From the NCBI RefSeq assembly GCF_003991355.1, contig NZ_RCSU01000001.1:558001-622000 (forward strand): a DNA stretch of 64,000 nt, read 5' to 3'. This DNA is from Pseudoflavitalea rhizosphaerae. GTDB taxonomy: Bacteria > Bacteroidota > Bacteroidia > Chitinophagales > Chitinophagaceae. Below are positions 9,056-19,000 of the stretch, in pieces (position 1 is the first letter of the stretch; each line of letters starts with the position of its first letter). The notes below the pieces were generated by a model that saw nothing but the letters and a program-made list of their open reading frames with translations, did no database searches and was not told where the DNA came from. Made by a program: the position numbers and the translations under genes.

Positions 9056-12000
9056 TTAGAAAGATGCGTTGATGGTGAGCGTGAACGTTCTGGCGTAAGG
9101 GTAATCGAGCCCCATTTCACGTTTAATGGAAGAGAAGCGCGCCACATCGTTCATCAGCAAAGTGGTTCTCAGGAAGCTCATGCCGAATTTCCTTTTCAGC
9201 CAGGCAGCATTGAAATCATATCCCAGGGAAAGCGAATTGAACAATACTGTATTGTTCCGCTGCAGGAAACGGGAAGTGGGCCTGGTTACAAAATAGCGGT
9301 CCTGTATCGCTTTGAGGGTGGAAACATCGCCTGGTTTCTGCCATCTTTCCGTAAGCACCCGCTTGTCTGCATTGAAATAGGCAAGGTTGGCATTCTCCAC
9401 ATTGTCTACCAAAGTCTGATTGTAGAGATCTCCGCCGAACTCAAACATGAAAGTGGTGAACAGGGTAAATTGCCTGTACCTGGCATTGATACCAAAGGTT
9501 CCCTGTGCGCGCGGCTCGGCATCTCCGATGGGCTGCTGGTCCATCGGGCTCCAGTCATAAGTGATGGAGCCATCGGGTTTCATGAATACTTCTTTCCCAT
9601 TGGCCGGATTGATGCCCAGTGAACGCATACCGTAGATGGTTGTGAGGGAACTTCCTTCCTCATACTTCATGATCGGTTTGGCAAATTTGGCATTCTGCTC
9701 ATTGTAGAACAGGATCAGTGATGGGTTCTTGCTATTGTTGTAACCACCATAATATTCATCGATGCGGTTATTGTAGCGTTTCATCGATTGCGCAATTTTC
9801 ATGATCTGGTTCCTGTTATGCGCCAGGTTGCCGATCAGTACAAAATTGAAGTCCTTTGTATTGATCAGGTTCAGGTTGGTTTTGATCTCAAATCCTTTGT
9901 TCAATACTTCCCCGATATTATCCCTGTACACTGTGAATCCTGAAGACGAGGGAATGGATACATCCGTGATCAGGTCATAGGTTCTCTTCCTGTAGTAGTT
10001 GACCTCCACATTGTATCTTTTGAACAACGTGATATTGGCTCCGAAATTCCAGCTCACCTGTTTTTCCCAGGTAAGCCTTTTATTGCCCATATAAGTAAGG
10101 CTGGAACCGATGCCGGTGGGATACCAGTCGTCCAGCATGATCTCATACGTGTTCCTGGCCATGAAGGGGGAGAAATTGGATTTACCTGTTTGCCCAATAT
10201 TGGCTGTGAGCCTGAACATATTGATGGCAGGGTTTCCTTTGAGGTAGGTAGTATTGTGCAGGTTGATGCCGGTGCCTACGGACCAGAATGGCGCCCATTT
10301 GTTTTCTGTGCCGAACTCCGATGAACCATCCATACGGAATGACCCATCAAAGAGCCAGATATTATTCAGGCTGTAATTGATTGTAGCAAATGTGCCCAAC
10401 AGCCTGGTGATATTATCGTTCAGTTCCGGTTTCCTTGTGATCTCGTAAGCATAGGAAGGCGAATTGAAAGTCCGGTTTGCAAAGCCCTTGTACAAAGCAG
10501 TAACAAACTCAGAGCGGCTGGACCTTCCGTTCACACCGGCAGAAACATTGATATTGTGTATATCGATATTCCTGTTGTAAGAAGCGAACAGGTTACTGTT
10601 CCAATTGACATTCCTGGTGGAAGTCTGGTTCAGTTCGCCTTTGGTGAAGAGGTCCGCTCTTCCGTACAAAGCCGATTCCGGTGAAATGAATTTGTTGGTG
10701 GAAGCGTCTTTGTATTCCACGGCAAACTGTCCTTTGATGAAAAGGAATTTGGTAACAAACCAGTTGGCGGTAAAGTTGTTGGTCCATTCCTGGTAGCGGG
10801 CCCTGTCGAAACTCCCTACAGTGGATTCATACATGGGGTTGAGTACCTGTCTGCCATTATAGTTGGGAAATTCCTTTACATACTTACCGGTGTTCTCATT
10901 GTACATATTGAAATATGGCTGCAGGCGGCTGTAGTCGCTGAATTTTCCGTAAGGCGATTCTTCTGATGTAACCACATCAAAATAAGTCTGGTTGCGGAAC
11001 TGCAGTTTGGTAGTCTGGTATTGCAATGTAAGTCCTGCTCCCAATCTCTTTCGGTAAGAATCTTTCATCACCCCATTCTGGTTATCGTATTTCAGGTCCA
11101 GGCCAACCCGCATTCCCTGGGAGCCGCCTTCGATGTATACATTGTGCCGGTGGTTCATCATGGTGCTGAGGGGTTGCGACAACCAGTAGGTATTCACACC
11201 TTTCAACACTTCGTTCTTTTTCTGCTGCATTTGCCACAGTCCTTCTATCAGGTTGGATGTATAGTAGGGATCTGTAACCGGAACATTGGGCTCGTAGATC
11301 TTTGCTGCATATTCCGCATCCAGCTTCTCTTGTGCATTCATCATGTTATAACTGCTCAGATCAGGCGCCGTGATGGAATAGTTGCCATTGTAATTGACGC
11401 GGAATTCACCTGGTCTGGGCAATACAGTTTCTATCACTACCACGCCATTGGAAGCACGTGAACCATACATGGCTGTTGCTGCCGCATCTTTGAGAATGGT
11501 GATATTGCTGATGCGGTTGATGTCCAGATCATATACCTTTTCCACCGTTACTTCAAACCCATCCATGATGAAGATGGGGGTATTGGGGTTGTTCTTCAAT
11601 GCAAACTGGGAAGCGGCAGAGCTGCCGGACTGTATCTTGTCGAGTTCTTTTACGCCAGGAAATCCAGACTGGCCGCGGATATAAAATTCAGGCAGCACAT
11701 TGGGATTGGAACCCATGATATTGTTTTGCATGATACGGAAAGAAGGATCGTATACCTGTAATGCGCCGATCACATTGTTGGCTGTTACTTTCTGGAGATC
11801 AGCCTTGGTGATCTGAGTATAGGTGCCGGTGAAACTTTCTTTTCGTACATTGCCATAGCCTGTTACCACAATATCCGTGAGCGTAGATTCTTTTTGCTTC
11901 AGGGTTATTTTCCCGTTGGCTGGGAATTCCTTCACTTTGATCTCCCTGTTCTGGAAATTGATGTGTGAGAAAATTAGTACATCATCCGGACCTGTATTGA

Positions 12001-12631
12001 TGGAGAACTTTCCTTTGCTGTCTGATGATACGCCTGTATTTTTTCCTTTGATCCGGATACTGGCTCCTTCAACTGCACTGCCATTCTCTCCCAGTACTGT
12101 GCCGGAAATGAGTTGCCGTACAGACGATTCCAGGGTTATTCCCGGCAGAATGATTTTTTCCGTTGAAGCAGTAGCATGGTGAGATGGGGTATTTTTCTCT
12201 ACCAGGAAAATAGTGCGATCGATCATCCGGTACCCGATGGGTTGATCTCTCATGATCAGTTCCATAAAATCAGCCAGGGGCATATCCACTGCGGAGATGG
12301 TTACCGGGTCTGTATGCCTGAGCAAACTTGATTTTCCGAATACAGTAAATCCTGTTTGTTTTTTGATCAGGTTAAAAACCCTGGTCAGTGGCAGGTCTTT
12401 CCCTGAAATAGATACCGTTTGCGATCTTGTACCTGCTGAAACATGCAGGCAGCCAACCAGTAAGATCAGGGCAGTTAATTTCATTATGGTTTTGATTTTT
12501 CTCCCAGGTCCCTGAAACCTGATGCAGGAAAGATTCAACCTGGAATGTGTTTTGGTTAAAACCCGGAAAATGCCTGATCCATGATCCGACCGGACATAGT
12601 TTTCCCGGCTACGTAAAGCATTTTTTTGCAT
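9056..12631 (-). CDS. SusC/RagA-type TonB-dependent receptor with STN domain (cassette A)
   Basis: A 1191-residue outer-membrane transporter. A hydrophobic signal segment begins at M50 (MKLTALILLVGCLHVSAG), so the start could also be at 12484; the MQKNAL start at 12631 is kept because homologues often have this N-terminal extension. Residues ~70-145 are the STN domain, which passes a signal to the FecR/sigma pair. Residues ~170-255 are a carboxypeptidase-regulatory-like fold, followed by a TonB-box-like STLTDIVVTGYG, a plug domain (ITILKDAAATAMYGSRASNG near 395) and the beta barrel ending in TLTINASF. STN plus the upstream sigma/FecR genes predicts control by cell-surface signalling. It pairs with the SusD encoded 11 bases downstream. 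Confidence 0.94.
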   Translation of the reverse strand: MQKNALRSRENYVRSDHGSGIFRVLTKTHSRLNLSCIRFQGPGRKIKTIMKLTALILLVGCLHVSAGTRSQTVSISGKDLPLTRVFNLIKKQTGFTVFGKSSLLRHTDPVTISAVDMPLADFMELIMRDQPIGYRMIDRTIFLVEKNTPSHHATASTEKIILPGITLESSVRQLISGTVLGENGSAVEGASIRIKGKNTGVSSDSKGKFSINTGPDDVLIFSHINFQNREIKVKEFPANGKITLKQKESTLTDIVVTGYGNVRKESFTGTYTQITKADLQKVTANNVIGALQVYDPSFRIMQNNIMGSNPNVLPEFYIRGQSGFPGVKELDKIQSGSSAASQFALKNNPNTPIFIMDGFEVTVEKVYDLDINRISNITILKDAAATAMYGSRASNGVVVIETVLPRPGEFRVNYNGNYSITAPDLSSYNMMNAQEKLDAEYAAKIYEPNVPVTDPYYTSNLIEGLWQMQQKKNEVLKGVNTYWLSQPLSTMMNHRHNVYIEGGSQGMRVGLDLKYDNQNGVMKDSYRKRLGAGLTLQYQTTKLQFRNQTYFDVVTSEESPYGKFSDYSRLQPYFNMYNENTGKYVKEFPNYNGRQVLNPMYESTVGSFDRARYQEWTNNFTANWFVTKFLFIKGQFAVEYKDASTNKFISPESALYGRADLFTKGELNQTSTRNVNWNSNLFASYNRNIDIHNINVSAGVNGRSSRSEFVTALYKGFANRTFNSPSYAYEITRKPELNDNITRLLGTFATINYSLNNIWLFDGSFRMDGSSEFGTENKWAPFWSVGTGINLHNTTYLKGNPAINMFRLTANIGQTGKSNFSPFMARNTYEIMLDDWYPTGIGSSLTYMGNKRLTWEKQVSWNFGANITLFKRYNVEVNYYRKRTYDLITDVSIPSSSGFTVYRDNIGEVLNKGFEIKTNLNLINTKDFNFVLIGNLAHNRNQIMKIAQSMKRYNNRIDEYYGGYNNSKNPSLILFYNEQNAKFAKPIMKYEEGSSLTTIYGMRSLGINPANGKEVFMKPDGSITYDWSPMDQQPIGDAEPRAQGTFGINARYRQFTLFTTFMFEFGGDLYNQTLVDNVENANLAYFNADKRVLTERWQKPGDVSTLKAIQDRYFVTRPTSRFLQRNNTVLFNSLSLGYDFNAAWLKRKFGMSFLRTTLLMNDVARFSSIKREMGLDYPYARTFTLTINASF

Positions 12632-12714
12632 ACTTTCGCATTAGTTTTGGTTAAGAAAAGATTCTCGTTTCGAATGTTTGAATAGCCGGAACTGCTTCGT
12701 GAAAACGATGCCAG

Positions 12715-12741
12715 ACCGTTACACCTTCCACGTGTAACGGT
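12715..12741. repeat. Hairpin in the fecR-susC leader (cassette A)
   Basis: A perfect 10-bp inverted repeat, ACCGTTACAC / GTGTAACGGT, with a 7-base loop. It lies 84 bases upstream of the susC start and 60 bases after the fecR stop. The run of T follows the hairpin on the plus strand, where no gene ends, so on the transcribed minus strand it lacks a U tail and is not a standard terminator. Cassette B has a hairpin at the same place (39436-39459). It could stabilise the susC mRNA end or mark a processing site. Confidence 0.6.
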
Positions 12742-12800
12742 TTTTCAATTCCGGTAAATCGTTCAATATGTGATTGGCTAAATACTCATATTACTTTCTG

Positions 12801-14027
12801 TTATGGCGATAAGATCAGTTTTCTTCCACTGTCGAGACGGATATTCACACCCAGTTTCATTTCCTGCAGTGCCAGCAAAAGTTCTCCCAGGTTCACATTG
12901 CGGCTCATTTCACCAAAGAACATCACATCAGGCACACCGTTCTCATATACTACGCTGATATCATACCATCGTTCCAGTTGTTTCATCACCTGCCGGATGG
13001 AAGCGCCTTCGAAATTGAAATAGCCATTCTTCCAGGCCATCACTTTTTCAATATCAGCATGCTGTACCAGCATTTGTGCCTGACCAGCACCGGCAGGCTT
13101 TACAAGTCCCTGCTGGCCGGGACGCAACAGTTGTCCATTGCCAGCTACATCATCCGTTGCAATACTCCTGTTAACCGCTCTGACTCTTACGGCGCCCTGC
13201 AAAAGAGTGGTAATGGCTGCACCTTCATCCATATAGCCGTCTATATTGAAATGTGTGCCCAGTACTTCCACTTCAGCAATATTGTTCAATTCAACAATGA
13301 AGGGTTTGCGTGCGTCTTGCGCCACTTCAAAATAAGCCTCTCCGGTAACTATCACCCGGCGCTCACCGTTGGTGAAAGCGATGGGATATTGAATGGAACT
13401 TGCTGCATTCAACCAAACGCCTGTTCCGTCAGGCAACCTGAGTTGAAACTGTCTGCCCTTGGGGGTAGACATAGTATTGTATACAGGCGCAACTTCAGAT
13501 GATTTGTTGGTGAGATAGCTGAGCCTGCCATCTATCAACTCCACCCTTGTGCCGCTCTGTGTTGCCACCAATCCATTACTCAGACTGTCCAGCACCACTT
13601 TTGTTCCATCTGCCAGCGTCAGGATGGCGCCGGAAGTACCAGGCGCAATATCCGAAGGCGAAACAAACACAGTCTGCGACTCAGTACCAGCGAATTTCCA
13701 CCAGGCCAGGACGCCTGCCAGCACCAATACTACCGATGCCGCGGAAATCCATCTGAAGAGGTAATTAGTACGTTTAACTTCTACAGGATCCATATCAACA
13801 ACACTCCTCTCTGATCCTGCTTTCATCAGCACTTCCCTGAATTGCTGTTCAATATCCATTCCTGCGGTAAGATCAGGGAAGTCTACTGCTTCCAGTTGTT
13901 CCCGCAATGCTGCATCCAGCACAATAGCGTTGGCTGGCTCCCGCACCAGTTGCAGAAATTCTTCCAGTTCTACCCCGGTCAGCTCATCCCTGATAAACTT
14001 TTGCAAAAGGTCATTGAATAGGGTCAT
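12801..14027 (-). CDS. FecR family anti-sigma factor (cassette A)
   Basis: A 408-residue inner-membrane anti-sigma factor that should hold the neighbouring ECF sigma factor and respond to the SusC STN domain. The N-terminal ~90 residues are cytoplasmic; one membrane segment (WISAASVVLVLAGVLAWW) lies near residues 93-112; the periplasmic FecR domain contains VYNTMSTPKGRQFQLRLPDG and VTGEAYFEVAQDARKPFIVE; the C-terminal ~70 residues (FEGASIRQVMKQLERWYDI) match the DUF4974-like end of Bacteroidota FecR proteins. The start at 14027 (MTLFNDLLQK) is chosen over the upstream in-frame ATG at 14120 because it has a purine-rich AGAGAGG just before it and homologues start this way. It follows the sigma gene by 124 bases. 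Confidence 0.9.
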   Translation of the reverse strand: MTLFNDLLQKFIRDELTGVELEEFLQLVREPANAIVLDAALREQLEAVDFPDLTAGMDIEQQFREVLMKAGSERSVVDMDPVEVKRTNYLFRWISAASVVLVLAGVLAWWKFAGTESQTVFVSPSDIAPGTSGAILTLADGTKVVLDSLSNGLVATQSGTRVELIDGRLSYLTNKSSEVAPVYNTMSTPKGRQFQLRLPDGTGVWLNAASSIQYPIAFTNGERRVIVTGEAYFEVAQDARKPFIVELNNIAEVEVLGTHFNIDGYMDEGAAITTLLQGAVRVRAVNRSIATDDVAGNGQLLRPGQQGLVKPAGAGQAQMLVQHADIEKVMAWKNGYFNFEGASIRQVMKQLERWYDISVVYENGVPDVMFFGEMSRNVNLGELLLALQEMKLGVNIRLDSGRKLILSP

Positions 14028-14151
14028 CCTCTCTTGATTAATAATTGTAGGAAGGTTGGCTAATGAATTAAATAACAGGTCAACGCAATGGCGTCTACTA
14101 TAACAGACACAAACTAACAATGATAGGACCCTGTGTTGATGGAAATATTTT

Positions 14152-14745
14152 TTACAGGTACAGCACCATCCAAAGGAATATGGCCACTGAAAAGGAATAT
14201 TTATCGAGATAATTGCGGAGCGAGAGAATGGCGCTTACCATATAATTCTTCACTGTCCGTTGTGAAAGTCCGGTAGCAACAGCAATTTCAGCATGGGTGA
14301 GCCCCTGGAACCTGCTCAGCTTGAAAACCTTTTGTTGTTGCGGCGTCAGCTGACTGATGCCTGCTTCGATGATATGGGATGCCTCCTTCAGCTCCAGGCT
14401 GGCTGCAGGATCAGATAAGGAATCGGCAAAATATTCCTTCAGGTATTCATCAAAGGTGCCGGTGAAAACTTCACGTCTTAATTTATTGAGGATATGGTTC
14501 CTGGCAGCAGTAAGCAGGTAAGCCTTGAACTCCCTGACTTCTTTCAGGAGTTCCTTTTTCATCCACAGATGGGCAAATACTTCCTGGGCGGCATCTTCCG
14601 CCACTTCGGGCGACTTGGCAAAGATCAGGGCAACAGAATAAACACGGGGCCAGTATTGCTGGAATACTATCCTGAACGCCTGTTCGTCTCCCCGCGCAAC
14701 CCGGTTTACCAGCTCCACTTCGTTATGATTTGTATAATCAGCCAA
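14152..14745 (-). CDS. ECF RNA polymerase sigma-70 factor (cassette A)
   Basis: A 197-residue ECF sigma factor. Sigma region 2 spans about residues 20-90 (GDEQAFRIVFQQYWPRVYSVA; AEDAAQEVFAHLW) and region 4 about 120-180 (LTPQQQKVFKLSRFQGLTHAEIA followed by GLSQRTVKNYM, the DNA-binding helix). It presumably directs transcription of the susC operon when released by FecR. An odd feature is the C-terminal tail SFSVAIFLWMVLYL, hydrophobic enough to touch or enter the membrane; the cassette B sigma has a similar tail. The gene opens cassette A; a near-palindrome lies 57 bases upstream. Confidence 0.92.
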   Translation of the reverse strand: MADYTNHNEVELVNRVARGDEQAFRIVFQQYWPRVYSVALIFAKSPEVAEDAAQEVFAHLWMKKELLKEVREFKAYLLTAARNHILNKLRREVFTGTFDEYLKEYFADSLSDPAASLELKEASHIIEAGISQLTPQQQKVFKLSRFQGLTHAEIAVATGLSQRTVKNYMVSAILSLRNYLDKYSFSVAIFLWMVLYL

Positions 14746-14801
14746 CCAAAACCAATTTTTAAGAGTACAATTTGCAACTATACTAAAAAAAACGTGGAAG
14801 C

Positions 14802-14819
14802 AGTCAGAATATTTTGACT
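14802..14819. promoter_or_regulatory. 18-bp near-palindrome upstream of the cassette A sigma gene
   Basis: AGTCAGAATATTTTGACT reads as a palindrome except for one mismatched pair. It is AT-rich, lies 57 bases before the sigma start codon and about 20 bases upstream of a TATAGTTG sequence (14775-14782, minus strand) that resembles the Bacteroidota -7 element TAnnTTTG. Position and symmetry suit an operator for a dimeric regulator; no regulator can be named. Confidence 0.4.
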
Positions 14820-14849
14820 AATAAGGTAAGCAGGAAGCCGGATCAATTG

Positions 14850-14880
14850 AAAAAGGCGCCGACTTTCGCGGCGCCTTTTT
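14850..14880 (-). terminator. Terminator after the T9SS protein gene
   Basis: Eleven-bp stem AAAAAGGCGCC / GGCGCCTTTTT with a 9-base loop and T runs on both sides, starting 19 bases beyond the stop of the gene at 14899-16035. It ends that transcript and insulates the cassette A sigma promoter from upstream transcription. The symmetric A/T flanks would let it act in both directions. Confidence 0.85.
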
Positions 14881-14898
14881 CATTCTGCTACTCTCAAT

Positions 14899-16035
14899 CT
14901 ATTTTTTTATGAACTTACCACTCCATTTATATTCCGCTCCCCTTATTTCGATATAATAAGTACCGGGAGGTAAAAGGGTAAGGTTCAGCTCTTCTGTTTG
15001 TCCGCCTTTCACAAGCTGTGCCCTGGCCTGGTGAACGGTATTACCCAGCATATTGGTAACCCGGATCACTGCCGCAGTATTTACCGGACTTTGAATATTC
15101 AGTTTAAGAATATTGGTCACAGGCACGGGATACAACCTCACATCCATGGCTTCGCTATTGAAGCGGACAAATCGAATATCAGAGTATTTCACTCTTCCAT
15201 CCAGGTCCTGCTGGCGGATGCGATAATAATTGATCTTGCTCAGCGGATCGCGGTCCGTAAGGGTATAGAGTTTTTCATTCACAGGTGCGGGGTTGAAAGG
15301 AACGAAGCCAATGCTGTTCCAATTGCGGCCATCAGCAGAGCGTTCGATATGATAACCGCTCACGTTGATCTCGTCGGCCACTTTCCAGGCGAGCTTCACG
15401 TCATTGCCTGATTTGGCGGCTTCAAAACTGATGAACCGCACCGGCAGCGGCGCCATATTGGTCACCAGGTTCAGAACATTCCTGCCGAGGCCACCGTTGT
15501 CTATGAAGGATGCTGTTCCAATTGGCAGCCCCAGGTCAGTGAGAACTACCTCCACACAGGAGGGGCATACCCAGCCGGCGGGCAGTGAAAATTCATACAA
15601 GAGCACAGTACCACCGGTACTGATACTTTGTACATTTTCCACGGTGCCGGTCACCTGGAAATACCAGTAACCATCATCGGGCATACCAAAGGCAGTGAGA
15701 TCGAACATAGCGAGGTCAAGGCCCGCATTGATGAAGTCGCGCGGTTCAGCGCCTGTAAAAGCTGTCGCCTCGTCAGTCACTTCCGGTGTGGTGGCCGGCG
15801 GCGCTACTGTTGGCGCCGGATTGGTAGCTGATTTTGGAATGCGCCAGGTGATATTCATGGCGGACCAGGCATTGTTTGGCGCGATATCAAACCCCGGTGC
15901 GGTAGCTGTTCCTATGAACTGGATCTTGTTGCCTCCAACATTCATTACAGTAACATCCAGCATCTGCGCCTGCTGCACCTGGAATATCATTACCAGCAAT
16001 GCCAGTAGTGATAGTTTCTTTATAATTCTTTTCAT
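14899..16035 (-). CDS. Secreted protein with T9SS type A sorting domain
   Basis: A 378-residue exported protein. A signal peptide (MKRIIKKLSLLALLVMIFQV, ending near QAQ) is followed by a ~190-residue domain I do not recognise, a typical pre-CTD stretch starting near residue 200 (LPVRFISFEAAKSGNDVKLA; then HIERSADGRNW), and a C-terminal ~75-residue T9SS type A sorting domain (RLYPVPVTNILKLNI ... GTYYIEIRGAEYKWSGKFIKK). The protein should be carried across the outer membrane by T9SS and released or anchored after removal of the sorting domain. The ATG at 16035 is chosen over one at 16095 because it directly precedes the signal peptide. It lies 56 bases after the giant gene and may be co-transcribed with it. 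Confidence 0.88.
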   Translation of the reverse strand: MKRIIKKLSLLALLVMIFQVQQAQMLDVTVMNVGGNKIQFIGTATAPGFDIAPNNAWSAMNITWRIPKSATNPAPTVAPPATTPEVTDEATAFTGAEPRDFINAGLDLAMFDLTAFGMPDDGYWYFQVTGTVENVQSISTGGTVLLYEFSLPAGWVCPSCVEVVLTDLGLPIGTASFIDNGGLGRNVLNLVTNMAPLPVRFISFEAAKSGNDVKLAWKVADEINVSGYHIERSADGRNWNSIGFVPFNPAPVNEKLYTLTDRDPLSKINYYRIRQQDLDGRVKYSDIRFVRFNSEAMDVRLYPVPVTNILKLNIQSPVNTAAVIRVTNMLGNTVHQARAQLVKGGQTEELNLTLLPPGTYYIEIRGAEYKWSGKFIKK

Positions 16036-16091
16036 ACTGTTCTGTTTTAAGAACGGGCCGGACGGCATTTGAAAGCCGCCCGGCCTGTTTA

Positions 16092-19000
16092 TCATGGTAA
16101 TTGTTCCCTGATGATATAAGATGTAATACCGAATGTATTGCCCGGATGCGTTTTCACATTGCTGATGATGATCGCATGATCGGAAGGTGTAGCCGTATAG
16201 AAAATATTGCCATCGAGATTCACATCAAGCAGGCTGTACACACTTACATACCCGGTGTAAGCAGGTGACTGAGTAGTATTGCCGGCATGATTGAGTACAG
16301 CATTGGCAACCGGCGTTACATCCGATGGCGCAGCGGAATGCCTGATGGTCTGATCCGCATTCACATTACCTGCCCAGAGCGCCATTACTCCACCGCCCAG
16401 GTCTTTACGCGCATGCGTGCCGTAAGTAGCCGTAGACGCCTGTGTGAAATCGATGGTGCCGGTGCCGGAACTGAAATCGACCGGGCTGGCAGACATGATG
16501 CCCAGGTGGTTGCGATGACGGATAGCCACATAATAATTGGCAGATGGCGCATTGAAGAATGATAACGGCGTTGTATAGCTGCTATCAACGATATCGCCGT
16601 TGCTGAGCAGGAAGCCGGCCCTTTCTTCCACCACGGTGGCAGGATTGGCGGCATCCCTCAGTTCTACCCTCACCCAATCCACCACCTGCGCCACTGCATC
16701 ATTGGGACTAACGGAAGGCGTAGTGTTCAATCCGTAAGGATCGGTATCCGGCAGCACTGCTGCTGTTTTCAAACCTGTGTTCATTGAACTGCCATTCCAT
16801 GCCCCCTGTAAGATCGCTTTGGCATTGAGCCTGAGCGACTGCGGCCCTACAGCCAGTGTGAACACTGCATTGTGACTCAGTGAAGTTACATTTGCGAAGC
16901 TCACTGTATTACCGGCATAGGTATTTGCAGGAATCTGCGTGATGGTTCCTGTAGTGAAGTCGCCGTCGCCATCTGTATCGATCAACAGCGTGAAATCCGC
17001 CACATCATTTCCATTATGTGTGATGCCTGTGAGATCGAATTCCATGCTTACAGACTGGATCTGGTTATTGAAATTGGTTATACTTGTTTTCCACTCCTGC
17101 GTCAGACGTTGGCTGAATAGTGCAGGCAGGTCTGTATTAGTAGTGGTGAGCGCTGTTGAATTGCTTCCCCAGATCATATAGGCGGCATCATTGGTGAATG
17201 TGCTGGTGTTAGCAGGGTTATCGCTTGCGATATTACCCAAACCAATTGCCAGGATGGATCCTGCCTGAATACTTTTCGCCTGTTTCTGGTTCAGTCCTTC
17301 GATATCATCACGGCCGATACCGGCTATATTCTGGTTATGCGTTGCATTGGCGGCGCCGTCCCATACTACTGTTCCGGCAGTGCTGAGGTAATTGCGGTAA
17401 GGCGTTGTCTGATCCATCGTATAACCATTCCTGATAGCCAGGTAAGTAGACACGCGCTGACGTTCAACATCCGTGAGCACCCTGTCGAACATGATCACTT
17501 CTGTAACCGGACCGCTCCAGTACTCAGCACCCCAAACACTGTTACCGATCCTTGCTCCGGTGGTTCCGGTAGTCCAGGCTTTATTGGCAGGAGTAGCCAC
17601 TGGCAGCATTTTACTGTACAGGTTGGCCTGGCCGCCTGCACCTGCCCATGTACCGAACATCTCATTGGTTACATTAGGCAACCAGAAATTAGGAGCGGTG
17701 ATGAGATCATTGTTCCAGCCAACAAAATAACCAGCCTGTGCTCCTGCGGCGGCCAGACCTGATCCAAGGTTCTGTCCGTTGGAGCCCCAACTGATGATAT
17801 AACGGGTAGTGGTGGGAGCAACTGATGGTTTACCTACACCAATCACTGTTCTGGCTGTAGTGCCTGTTGGCAGTTTGGTTACATCCAGGTTCATGAAATC
17901 GGCAGTGCCATCGAAACTCACAACAGGATTGTAATTGATATTGTCAGTTACATTATTGTTGAATAATGGTTGAAGGCCTGCAGTAACCTGGTTGGCATTG
18001 TTCACTTCATTACCATAGTCCACCCAGAGGTCCACCGGCGTACCGTCTGTATTGTTTTGAATTCCCTGGTCTGCGCGCATCCAGAGACTGGTAGCGCCTA
18101 CACCACCGGGTGATTTGATGAACGCTGCGATAGTGAAATACTGTCCATCGTTCAGATCTGCTTTGGCTGCCCAATGTTTCTTTCCATTGATGGTAATATC
18201 ATACAATGGAATATAAGTATCGGTGTTGTCGAAGACATCATCATTACTAACTACCAGGTAAGATTCGCGCGGATTAGGTAAAGCATCAAAAGGAATAGCC
18301 ACTTCCACTTCACCTACTGTACCCGATTCCTGTACTTTCCAGATGCGGGTCATGCGGTAGTTGACGTCAGGCATTCCTGTAATGGAAGTCTTGAATGTTG
18401 CAGCGCCATTGTCATCACCCCAGATGAGGTAAGACTTATCTGCCGTGAAACTGTTGGTGTTGCTGGTATTGTTTTCAGAGAAAGCGCCCAGAGCGATGGC
18501 AACACGCAGGCGACTGCTGTCGCTATTGCGGCTTTGCTTTTGCTCCAGTCCTTCCAGGTCATCACGGCCGATGCCGGTGATACTGTTCTTGTATACGGAA
18601 TTGACAGTGGCATTCCAGATCACAGAAGCATCTGTTGCCAGGTAATCCGTAGCAACGGTTTGACTGAGCGAAACACCATATTTGATGCTCATATAAGTTT
18701 CCACCTGTTGTTGCTCTGTTGGCGTAAGCGTTCTGTCGTATACTACGATATCGCCCAGTGATCCATTATAAAAGAGCCCTCCGCCATTCAATACGTTGTC
18801 ACCAATATACGCTGTTGGCTGCGAAGCGGTATTGAGTGGCTGGTTACCTACGGCGATCAATGAACTTGTGATACCTGCACCATTCCATCTCATCTGAGTG
18901 GCGGCATTGGTGGTGCCGGCTGCGTTGGTGAACACGGTAATACCAGGAACAAGTGTATTGGTGGCCGTGTTACCGTAACGGCTGTTGGAAATTTCGAGGG

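Noticed and set aside
12715-12745. Plus-strand terminator
   Set aside because: The hairpin with T run would fit a terminator on the plus strand, but no plus-strand gene ends there.
1-14745. Polysaccharide utilisation locus
   Set aside because: SusC and SusD are present, but no glycoside hydrolase, polysaccharide lyase, sulfatase or SusE/F is seen in either cassette.
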